NCBI RefSeq assembly: GCF_011386835.1
Contig: NC_088800.1
Location: 58,557,439 to 58,621,438 of the forward strand
Direction: 5' to 3'
Origin: Chrysemys picta bellii
Lineage: Eukaryota; Chordata; Testudines; Emydidae
DNA: 64,000 nt
Part shown: positions 11,767 through 22,600 of the stretch, piece after piece
Layout: each line of letters begins with the position of its first letter
How positions within the stretch are numbered: the first letter of the stretch is position 1
Notes under the pieces: model-generated
What the model saw: the letters and a program-made list of their open reading frames with translations, nothing else
What the model was told of the DNA's origin: nothing
The model's database searches: none
Program-made: the position numbers and the translations under genes

Positions 11767-12195
11767 ACCTTTATATTTGGTTTAGAGAAGTGTTTTTTAA
11801 ATCTCTCCATCCTGAAACATCCTTTGCAACACACACTTTGATCTGTGATTTGAACAGTTGGATGAATAATTTGATATGATTTGAGATTTGTTTACAGCTG
11901 GACTTGTACTTCCCATTATGTAAAGATAGAGGAAGGACATGGTCCCTGCCTGACGGAACTTAAATTTCACAATCTATCCGGACTGTTAATCTACCTCTAG
12001 CACTTGAAATGAATGGTTCGGACAGCGACATCCCTTAGGGGAGGATCTATTAATGGAGATTCTCTATGTCCTAGTAAGGAGGCGAGGATGGAAGATGATA
12101 AAATACAGGTAGGATCTGATGAGAAACAGTGAAATGAAAAAAAAAGTCCCATTCAATAACATCATGTAGTAGCAGACAGCTAAAAAATGACAAGT

Positions 12196-12983
12196 TTTTA
12201 AAGTGCTTATATACCAATGCTAGAAGTCTAAATAATAAGATGGGTGAACTAGAGAGCCTCGTTTTAAATGAGGATATTGATATAATAGGCATCACAGAAA
12301 CTTGGTGGAATGAGGCTAGTCAATGGGACACAGTAATACCATGATACAAAATATATCAGAAGGACAGAACAGGTCTTGCTGGTTGGGGAGTGGCACTATA
12401 TGTGAAAGAGAGCATAGAATCAAATGAAGTAAAAATCTTAAATGAACAAAACAGTACCATAGAATCTCTACAGATAGTATTTCCATGCTCTAATAAGAAG
12501 AATATAGCAGTAGGGATATATTACCGACCACCTGACCAGGATGGTGACAGTGACCGTGAAATGCTCAGGGAGATTAGAGAAGCTATTAAAATAAAAAACT
12601 CAATAATAAGAATAATAATGGTGGATTTCAACTATCCCCATATTGACTGGGTACATGTCACCTCAGGACAGGATGCACAGATAAAGTTTCTTGACACCTT
12701 AAATTATTGCTTGGAGCAGCTAGTCCTAGAACCCACAAGAGGAGAGGGAATTCTTGATTTAGTCCTACGTGGAGCACAGGATCTGGTCCAAGAGGTGAAT
12801 ATAGCTGGACTGCTTGGTAATAGTGACCATGATATAATTAAATGTAACAGCCTTGTGGCGAGTAAAACACCGCAGCGACGCAACACTGTAGCATTTAATT
12901 TCAGAAAGGGGAACTACACAAAAATGAGGTTAGTTAAACTTAAATGTATACCCCAAATTAAAAAACATAGAGAACAAACCTAA
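12196..12983 (+). pseudogene. CR1 apurinic-like endonuclease remnant
   Basis: Reads CLYTNARSLNNKMGELE, then IDIIGITETWW, a stop near 12343, then an open stretch with GIYYRPPDQDGDSD, MVDFNYPHIDW and GNSDHDII. These are endonuclease motifs of CR1-clade LINEs. The catalytic-region strings ITETWW and GNSDHD are still legible. Confidence 0.85.
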
Positions 12984-13042
12984 ATGTGTACCCCATGTAT
13001 ACCCTAAACTTAAATGTATACCCCAAATTAAAAAACATAGTA
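12936..13042 (+). repeat. Local direct duplication inside the CR1
   Basis: The segment 'aatgtataccccaaattaaa' followed by 'aaacatag' occurs at about 12942-12970 and again at 13012-13040, with a degenerate third piece between. The rearrangement replaces sequence between endonuclease and RT and shifts the frame. Confidence 0.7.
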
Positions 13043-13378
13043 AGAGAACAAAAAAGTGTGGCTAAACAACAAAGTAAAAGAAGTAGTGAGAGGCAAAAAA
13101 GCATCTTTGAAAAAGTGGAAGTTAAATCCTAGTGAGGAAAATAGAAAGAACTCTGGCAAATGAAATGTAAAAATATAATTAGGAAGGCCAAAAAAGAATT
13201 TGAAGAACAGCTAGCCAAAGACTCAAAAAGTAATAGCAAATTTTGTTTTAAGTACATCAGAAGCAAGAAGCCTGCTAAACAACCAGTGGGGCCATTGAAC
13301 AATTGAGATGCTAAAGGAGCATTCAAGGACGATAAGGCCATTGCAGAGAAACTAAATGAATTCTTCGCATCGGTCTTC

Positions 13379-14611
13379 ATGGCTGAGGATATCAGGGAGA
13401 TTCCCAAACCTGAGTCATTCTTTTTAGCGGACATATCTGAGGAACTGTCTCAGATTGAGGTGTCATTAGAGGAGGTTTTGGAACAAATTGATAAACTAAA
13501 CAGTAATAAATCACCAGAACCAGATGGTATTCATCCAAGAGTTCTGAAGGAACTCAAATGTGAAATTGCAGAACTACTAACTGTAGTCTGTAATCTATCA
13601 TTTAAATCAGCTTCTCTAACAAATGCCTGGAGGATAGCTAATGTGACGCCAATTTTTAAAAAGGGCTTCAGAGGTGATCCTGGCAATTACAGGCCAGTAA
13701 GCCTGATTTCAGTACCGAGCAAACTGGTTGAAACTATAGTAAAGAACAAAATTGTCAGACACATAGATGAACATAATTTTGTTGTGGAAGAGTTAACATG
13801 ATTTTTGTAAAAGGAAATCATCCCTCACCAATCTACTAGAATTCTTTGAGGGGGTCAACATGTGGACAAAGGGGATCCAGTGGATATAGTGTACTTAGAT
13901 TTTCAGAAAGCCTTTGACAAGGTCCCTCACCAAAGGCTCTTAAGCAAAGTAAGCTGTCATGGGATAAGAGGGAAGGGCCTCTCATGGATTGGTAACTGGT
14001 TAAAAGATAGGAAACAAAGGGTAGGAATAAATGGCCAGTTTTCAGAATGGAGAGAGGTAAATAGTTGTGTCCCCCAGGCGTCTGTACTGGGCCCAGTCCT
14101 ATGCAATATATTCATAAATGATCTGGAAAAAGGGGTAAACAGTGAGGTGGCAAAATTTGCAGATGATACAAAACTACTCAAGATAGTTAAGTCCCAGGCA
14201 GACTGCGAAGAGCTACAAAAGAATCTCTCAAAATTGGGTGACTGGGGAACAAAATGGCAGATGAAATTCAATGTTGATAAATGCAAAGTAATGCACATTG
14301 GAAAACATAATCCCAACTATACATACAAAATGATGAGGTGTAAATTGGCTGTTACCACTCAAGAAAGAGATCTTGGCGTCATTGTGGAGAGTTCTCTGAA
14401 AACATCCACTCAATGTGCAGCAGCAGTCAAAAAAGCAAACAGAATGTTGGGACTCATTAAGAAAGGGATAGTAAGACAGAAAATATCATATTGCCTCTAT
14501 GTAAATCCATGGTACGCCTACATCTTGAATACTGCATGCAGATGTGGTCGCCCCATCTCAAAAAAGGTATTTTGGAATTGGAAAAGGTTCAGAAAAGGGC
14601 AACAAAAATGA
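13379..14611 (+). pseudogene. CR1 reverse transcriptase remnant
   Basis: Two open stretches, 13379-13801 and 13862-14611, carry RT motifs in order: PDGIHPRVLKEL, NYRPVSLISVPSKLVE, DIVYLDFQKAFDKVPHQRLL, PQASVLGPVLCNIFINDL and the catalytic FADD box. The usual PQGS motif is PQAS here. A TGA at 13799 and a frameshift split the domain, and the C-terminal part continues in other frames to 14881. Confidence 0.9.
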
Positions 14612-15133
14612 TTAGGGATATGGAATGGCTACCATATGAGGAGAGATTAATAAGACTAAGACTGACTTTTCAGCTTGAAAAAGAGACGAATAAGGGGGGC
14701 TATGATAGAAGTCTATAAAATCATGACTGTTGTGGAGAAAGTAAATAAGGAAGTGTTATTTACTCATAACACAAGAATTAGGGGTCACCAAAAGAGGCAG
14801 CAGGTTTATAACAAAAGGAAATATTTTTTCACACAACGCACAGTCAATCTGTGGAACTCCTTGCCAGAGGATGTTGTGTAGGCCAAGTCTATAACAGGGT
14901 TCAAAAGAGAACTGGATAAGTTCATGGATGACAGGTCCATCAATGGCCATTAGCGTGGATGGACAGGGATGGGGTCCCTAGCCTTTGTTTGCCAGAAGGT
15001 GGGATTGGGCAACAGGGGTTTGATTTCTTGGTGATTACCTGTTCTGTTCATTCCCTCTGGGGCACTTGGCTTTGGGAAGACAGGATACTGGGCTAGATGG
15101 ACCTTTGGTCTGACCCAGTATGGCTGTTCTTAT

Positions 15134-16081
15134 ACAAGGGGGAAGAATTCAGGCTACTTTAGGAATCCTAACCTCAGAATTTTCTGACTTTTGCTATTTC
15201 AGTTTTAAACACAATGGTCGCTTCCCTGTGGATTTTTACATAGGGTATAATGGTTACATTTTCTGTCACTGGAATGAACGCTTTGCTTGCACTGGGTAAT
15301 TACAGGCGGCTCTTCCATATGAATGGGGGAGACTCTTCATTTTGAACAAGAATACTTGCTCATAAAGAAACATTCTGTTTTAAATGTAACTTTAAAATAA
15401 CTTATGTCCTTGGCTGTTCTTCCCCAGGTAAATGTTGAGTATCCCCTTTTATATCTTTATGGTGGCAGAACCACTGAAGTCTGTCACTCTGGCTGTGCTA
15501 GCACAATATCCATCTTGCTGTTTGTACGGTAAATAATGCCAGATCAGCTTTCTGGATGTTCACTTTCTGTAACATCTTTATTGTTGGCATCACTCATGCA
15601 TGGTCGTGGTGTTCACATGCTGTTTATTATGTTATTGTTTGAAAAGACTGGGACTAAATAGTTATGTGCCATAGTGCCCCATCACCAGCGTATCTAGGTG
15701 TACACACACCTCTGCCCTGCCTCACTTTTTGCTTTGCTCTCACTTCCACACTCCTCCACCCCCCAGAAATGCCCCCACCTTACCCCAAGTCTCCAGATGG
15801 CATACAGCCACCTAGAAAGCAGGTAGCGTTCTAAGGCTAGTGTATTTCATTCCCTACCATATGCCAAGTGGTGACTGCTGAGATGTGAGGGAGGAAAGGG
15901 GAAACTAGATCTTTTAAGGGAGAAGTCAAAACAAATGCATAGCATCCAGTAAAGATCTTGATGTGTCTGACTCAAAGCAAAGCACCCAGCATGTCCTGTG
16001 GAGCCTCCACTGCATATAACTTTCCAGCCTCGGGGCCTGATCAATGACCAGTGAAGTCAAGGGCATTTCTAGAGATGACTT
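15134..16081. other. Intergenic DNA, no gene seen
   Basis: AT-rich single-copy-looking DNA downstream of the CR1. I see no exon with splice borders and no recognisable repeat. Confidence 0.5.
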
Positions 16082-16319
16082 GGGGCTTGTCTACACTGGC
16101 ACTTTACAGCGCTGCAACTTTCTCATTTGGGGTGTGAAAAAACACCCACATGCTGCAAATTTCAGCGCTGTAAACTGCCAGTGTAGACCGTGCACCAGCG
16201 CTCGTAGCCACCCTCCGAGTGCTGGTAGCTATTCCCCTCATGGAGGTGGGTTTTTTATAGCGCTGGGAGAGAGCTCCACTACACAGCCCCCTTAAAGTGC
16301 TGCTAGTGAAGACATGCCC
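16082..16319. mobile_element. Non-autonomous DNA transposon (MITE)
   Basis: The ends GGGGCTTGTCTACACTGGCA and TGCTAGTGAAGACATGCCC are inverted repeats. The interior has 'cagcgctgtaaa' motifs in both orientations. It belongs to the same family as 32514-32769 and 45453-45721. Confidence 0.65.
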
Positions 16320-16394
16320 TTGATTAGTGTTTAAGTACCTTTGGAGGCAAAAATACTGGGTTACTAAAGGAGTTTGTAGTCTAGCGGAGAAGAA

Positions 16395-16695
16395 CCAAGT
16401 AGCGTAACAAGAACCAGTGGATGGAAGCTGAAACCAAAAAAATTCACATTGGTTAGAAACAAAGCACAATTTTTTTTAACAATGAGGATGATTAATCATT
16501 GGAACCAAGTACCCAAGGAAGTGGTGGATTCTCCATCTCTTGCTATCTTCAGATCAGATTGGGTGCCTTTCTGGAAGATGTACTTTAGTCAGACAAGTTA
16601 TTGGGCTCAATTCAGGGGTGACTGGGTGCAGTTCTATGGCTTGTGTTATACACATCAACCTAGATGATCTAATGGTCTCTGGGCCTTAAAAATAT
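16395..16695 (+). mobile_element. CR1 LINE 3' end, plus strand, old
   Basis: Contains the RT C-terminal/3' UTR signature around 'atcattggaaccaagtaccc' and ends 'tgatctaatggtctctggg'. It is strongly diverged. Confidence 0.65.
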
Positions 16696-18993
16696 ATGAA
16701 TGAATTTTCATCTACTGTACTTCAGTGGTCTTTGGCCTGATTCCTGAAGATGAGTATTGATGTAGGTGATGGGGAAGAAGGAAAAAGTCAGAGACAGTAT
16801 TTATGGAATTGAACAAGATAAAAATGACTTACCTCCCGTCTTCACCCTCCTGTCAGTGAAACAGCCTTGCAGATAGGAGAGTCCCCATCGAGAACTGATT
16901 CCAATGAATGGATGGAGCATTTGAGTCAATAAAGAGAAAGTGTCATTGAAGGCCCAGTATATGCAACTTAAAACCAAAATTTTGCCTAGAGTGATGAGAA
17001 TATCCTGTTTCCTCTGATGTAAAAATGAAATAGGTTAAGCCTTGTGATAGGGCAGTGCAGGGATGGTGCCTGCTCCTGGCCACTCTGGAGGTTAGCTCAT
17101 GAGGTCTACGCCCCTTCCTGGGGTTGCACACTTGTCACTCCATCTCTCTCTCTCTCTCAGCTCTGCAGCCCCTCTCACTCCCGGAACTAGTGTCCTCTTC
17201 CTGACTTGGCCCTCTGGCCAGGTCACCAAATGGCTTTCTCTTCCAGGTCTGGGAAGTCTCTTCCCACAAACAGGCACTCTTCCTGTTGGTGTGTGTTTGT
17301 TTATCTATATATGTATATATCTATATATGCACATATACTGGCAGCATCCTGAAGAAGTGTGGAAGATTACAGAGTCTGGGTGGAATTCATTTAAAATGAT
17401 ACATACTTTATTTTAAAAAGAAAAAAGCATCAAGGGCTAAATGTTTCTTCATACCAATCATGTCCTCCTTTTTTCAGTATTTTCTTTTTGAGAGAACGTA
17501 GTGGTGAAAGATTCCTGATGGGGATTTCCAATAGAAGATCCCAGAATGACAGGCAACAGCAAAGCTGATTTTAAATTTGGGAGTGAGAGAGCTTGAAGAT
17601 TAGTGTTTACTTCCCCACTCAGCGATATGTTTTATCCCCTTTTATGTCCTTCCTGGATTCAACTTTCCATCTGTGCATATCTGATTAAGTTTTGATCAAG
17701 GAGTGTAAACAACTTTCTGAGCTGAAGCCATTGCCAGCAATCAAGTATCTTACAAGCCGTAATTAATCACAAGAGAACTCCATGAGGTGCAGTCACTGTA
17801 ACCATTTCTCAGGACAGTAAATATTTAAAATGGAACTGAAATGCTATCTGCTGAATCCCTCGTTGAAGGTTTTGGTTTCCATGATAGTGGGAGAAGGCAT
17901 GTCTTATACCTGCTGCTGGGGAAAGGTGCTTCATTCTTTACCCCATATTTGTGGTGGCAACTGTGACAGCAGAGGAATTGCTGAACCCCGCAACGCTGGT
18001 CCAGGAAGGGATGCAAAGGCTGAATAGATTTTTAAATATTTTGCTGTAAAATTTTGTACAGCACCTAACACAATGGGGTCTTGATCCTGAGTGGACTCTC
18101 TAAGTGCTGCTGGAGGGCATTCTCCAGGAGGGGCTGTTGCTTTCGGAATTTGCTCCTTCCCCTGAGTCCCATGTAGCCCATGTTTGGTGCTCTTTAGGGA
18201 ACGCTGAAGGGTCTGTCTTTTCTCCCCAGGAGCAGCAGATTTGGGAGGCTGGGTAATGGAGGGAAATATATTGTTGACACTTAAATTTTGTATGTGTTTA
18301 AGTGTTTCCTGCTGAAAATGTATTCTTTTGACCTAGTTCCCATTAGCAGGAGTGGGCTCACTGTGTACTCTGTCCATCTTCTGGTATGGTGCAAAGGAAA
18401 TGGGATCTTCTTATTGTCTGTATCTAACATAGAATTTTAAAATAAGATACTTCCAAAGATAGGCCTACCTGCCCCCTGTCCCCCCGAGTCTGGCACAGCT
18501 CCATCTTCTCATGGGCCAAATGTCCTCACTCTCCTGCATAGCCCCTTTTTGGAACTCCTGCTTCCAGTTGGCCTTCTATAGCCAAGGCTCACTCCTTTCC
18601 CACCCTGCTCTAACCTTCCTTCCCACCCCCAACTGGAACCAATAAGACACACCTACAACAAAACAAATGGCTCTGACTGTTCAAACCCTGCCCTTCTCTT
18701 TCCCCCGTCCCCTGCTGTTTGTTTGCCTCATCAGGTGGGTTATGTCTAATATATGGCTTGATGCGCCAAGGTGCTGAACAGCCTAAAACTCATCAACTTC
18801 AGTGAGAGCTGATGCTGCTCAGTGTTTCCCAAGAGGACACCATGCCTCACAGGACTGAGCCCCAGGGCTAGATTCTGATCACATGTACACCAGTGTAAAA
18901 TAGGAGTTAGTTCTGATTTCCATCAGAATCTGAACCCCTGACTTATATTTCAAACACCAGGCAAACCTATGGCACTGTATAAACAGCAATGCA
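16696..18993. other. Intergenic DNA between the convergent gene ends
   Basis: No exon was recognised. It holds a polypyrimidine (CT)n run at about 17143-17158, an AT-rich (TATA)n tract at 17300-17338, and at about 18050-18110 a short piece of an old repeat ('acagcacctaacacaatggg') also seen near 38510. Confidence 0.5.
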
Positions 18994-18999
18994 TTTATT
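18994..18999 (-). terminator. EEF2KMT: Candidate EEF2KMT polyadenylation signal
   Basis: AATAAA on the minus strand (tttatt on plus) lies about 540 nt after the EEF2KMT stop codon. It is the first canonical hexamer I noticed downstream; its use is inferred. Confidence 0.45.
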
Positions 19000-19537
19000 G
19001 TAGCTATTCTATTATTCAAGTTGTGACAGGACGACAAGCACGTCAGACAGTCTGAATGAACAAATCATGGCTCAAAAATAACAGCAACTATAAATAATTC
19101 TTTAACATAAAAACTGAAATTGTTCATTGCTCTATTTCACCCTGCCGGGAAGAGAGATTCATTATTTTTGGTCTCACAAAACTTATTTCCAATGTGTGCG
19201 TATCACAATGCCATAGAAACACTACAGTTTTCTTCCTTGTGCCGTCTGGAAGAATAAAATCTCAGTCTGAATGAGGCCCCGTTCCTGCAACTGACAACCT
19301 GTGGACTCCCAAGGAACTGCACTGGAGGCAGAAGGGCTGCAGACAGGTGAGGCTGTCCACCCACTCACTATCAATTGCAGCATTGGGGCCTAAAACACAC
19401 TGACAATGTACAGAGTTTAAACTTGCTTTCTGAGTCTGCCACTCAAGTACATGTCCAGAATTCAAGGTCATTGTCACGATCATGATCTTATGCTTAGTCT
19501 GTCAAAATGTCTACTAGTAATATTGGATTTACAAAGT

Positions 19538-19638
19538 CTATGCAAGTAATTTTAGAAGAGTTATGTTTGAATGCAGGTCGTATAGGAAAAGGTTCTTTGT
19601 GTGAGTAGGAACAACCTGCCAGCCAATCCCAACTTTAC
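19538..19638 (-). CDS. EEF2KMT: EEF2KMT exon 8 (terminal)
   Basis: Follows 'tttctctctccag' on the minus strand and ends with TAG at 19540-19538. Reads GKVGIGWQVVPTHTKNLF, then YDLHSNITLLKLLA. It matches the FAM86 C-terminal pattern (W.. (5-7 residues) K.LF.Y). Confidence 0.88.
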
Positions 19639-22600
19639 CTGGAGAGAGAAACAGAAATAAAAACAATCACACTTCTGCTTAGTAAAATACAAAACATACA
19701 CACTCCAGTATGCCAAATTTTGTAATAATGGATCACTAATAGGCTGTGAAAGCAAGAGAGACAAATATTCAGGGTAAGTATTTTTAAGAGATTTCTATTA
19801 TATACTTGTGCCATATATTCAGCATCATTTTATTAATTACCCACTTCTGAGGGACCAGATGTCCAGCATGTAGTCTGTAGAAGTCTGGATTTTTGAGGAT
19901 GCTGTGAGGGAAATCCCAAACACCCCCCACTTCCCCAATTTAATTGTATCTGACCCTGTCTATACTTAAATAATTACTGAGGTCAAAGCCTCAGTTTTAC
20001 GCTTCAGCTGGAATGTTACCTGTCCAACATTAGAGCACAGATGATTATTTACTGTTGTTATTAACCCTCATTTTCTGCTTGGCTAGCGATCACCAACAAT
20101 GTAGCAAATATTAGTCTCACTAGGACACAGTAAAAAGAGGCCCTATTCCTGAAATCACCTCTATGGGGGCAGACTGTTGCTTCTATTCAGACCCCACAGG
20201 ATTCAGCTAGTGTGTTGGAACCTTAACTTCAGACAATGCCCACCATCAAAGATTGCTGTCTTCAGCTCTGTAACAAGATTAAATAACGGGGAAGAAGGCC
20301 AAACCTATCATGGCATATACTCAGCACGACTCTTACCAAGTTCAGTTTGGAAGAGGTGATAGGTGTCTGGATTACGAACCGTGAAGGCAATGTAGATCTC
20401 AGGTGGTTTTCCAGCGGTTTTGGAAGCGGAAAGTTGCTGCAGGACACTGATAAGGGATGAAGTTATCTGGGGATCATACACCACATCTACATAAAAAGGA
20501 GAGGGTTTCATATTTATAAACAAACAAAAAGCAGACTAAAAATACCAAGTAGAAGGATTAAATGGAGATATCCCATCCCATCTCCTAGAACTGGAAGGGA
20601 CCTTGAAAGGTCATCGAGTCCAGCCCCCTGCCTTCACTAGCAGGACCAAGTACTGATTTTGCCCCAGATCCTTAAGTGGCCCCCTCAAGGATTGAACTCA
20701 CAACCCTGGGTTTAGCAGGCCAATGCTCAAACCACTGAGCTATCCCTCCCCCCAGTGGAGGCTCTGTTGAGAATTTGACCTGTGTTTTGGGAACATGGCC
20801 CTTTAACGGGAAACCAGGACCAGCCCCTATGACTAGGGACCAGCTTCTCAGGGGAGCCCACGTAGACCAGAAGGAATGTACCTGTGACTGATTAGTGATT
20901 TATTACACCCAGCTGGGGTGGACACTGAGGGCAGCCTATACTTAAAACAGTGCATTGGTGCAGCTGCACCGCTGTAGCTCTTCAGCTTCTCCCGTTAACT
21001 ATGTTAACTACGCTTCTCCTGGCAGCGTAGTTAATCCACCTTCCCGAAAGGCAGTAGCTATGTCGCCGGGAGAAGCTTTCCTATTGACATAGTGCTGTCT
21101 ACGGGGGGAGTAGGTTGGTATAACTACGTTGCTCAGGAGTGTGGATTTTTCACACCCTAGAGCAACGTAGTTATACTGACCAAGGTCTGTAGTGTAGACC
21201 TGGCCTGAGAAGATAATATAAAACAAGAAGGATTGGGCTGGTTCTCCTTGGCACTAGAGATAGACCTGCCTGGAGCAGGGGTTCTGGCAAGGCTGAGCTT
21301 TTAGGAGTTCATGTTGGATGGCAAAGACTATTAAAGGTTTATTTTGATAAGAAGATGCCAGGAAGCAAAGGCCCTGGGCCTATCAAAGAACTAGCGTCCT
21401 CTCTTCAGGGAGAAGAAGAGTACAAGTCTGCAGAAAGGCTGAGACAAACGGGTGAAAAAAAAAATCATATGAGGCTGTTTCATGTTATTCCTCGTGGACT
21501 TTCTGTTGACGTATGGGCAGGGTGAGGTGATAACCCTGTGATCTGATAAAAGAGCTCTCACTGGGATGACATTTGGGTTGAAAGAACTGCTAACGTGGCT
21601 GGTGTGGCCTGCAAGGGTGCATACCTGAGGCGAGAGGGAGTGCTGGTAAGGATGGAATGTCACAACCTGTTTTAAAGTTTGCTTTAATGCTGGGGGTGAA
21701 GAGGTCCACTCCAGATTCCAACTATCAAAGGATTTTTAAAAAGTGTTTTTTAAACAGACCTCTCCACTTTACTGAATTGTCCTTCAGTGAAGCTGGTGCA
21801 CAAATAAGTAAAAAGAAAATCAGGCCCTGATCCTGCAAAGGGATCTTTATGTATAACCCTTACTACCATGCAGAGTGCTGGTGAAGGTGGGAAAAAGGTC
21901 TGCACATGTGGATTCCTTTATGGATCTGGCCTTATCAGGTTGCAAGTGAATTGAAAGAAGCTCACACTGCAACACCTCATTGCAAAGGCCTGGAGTTAAA
22001 TTACAGTAGGTTGACTCTGGAATTTCCAAGGGTGGAAACCTTGATGAAACAATGTAAAAACTGCCCCTGGAAGTATCACAAGTGTCAATCTCACAAAATA
22101 ATATTCTGATTCTGCAATTCTCTATTGGTCTTTCCATTATGAACCCTGATGTTCAGAAGCTGGTCATTTCAGTGTAATCCCTGTGATGTACAACTAGCGC
22201 ACACAAAAGCCAAGACCTATGTATGGGCTAATGGTCAAACAGATCAGTCACTCTTGATTTAACCTAATAAAAATATGAACTGCGCTATCTAGAAATACTG
22301 AGGATAACATTTTATGCTAAACTTTGAATTTCCTTGTTTTTATGAGCTCAAGTTAGGCCGTTTTCAGAGCCCTATGTAATGGATTAGATATCTATGATCA
22401 TTCATTTTATGGAATAAACATCTTTTTATAGCTAATGGTCTACATGGGATACATTGCATTTGTCCTCACGCACCTTTGAGCGTAACTCTTAAGCAGCTTG
22501 ATTGGTTCACACACACCCAAAAAATGAGCTGAAATTCTGCCTTCAGCTACATCTGTGCAGTTCTGGAGCTTGTCTGGAAGAACAGTTGGTGTGTGGCAAG

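Larger units (their letters stand above)
12015..15133 (+). mobile_element. CR1 LINE, near-complete ORF2 region, inactive
   Basis: A 3.1-kb plus-strand CR1 copy. It contains part of the inter-ORF region, the endonuclease, RT and the 3' UTR ending 'cccagtatggctgttctta'. ORF1 is missing. Stops, frameshifts and deletions break the coding frame. It lies in the convergent intergenic space between ALG1 and EEF2KMT and is the youngest-looking LINE here. Confidence 0.9.

Noticed and set aside
12390..14611. Long plus-strand frames that could pass for a host gene
   Set aside because: They are endonuclease and RT remnants of a CR1 LINE with internal stops and frameshifts.
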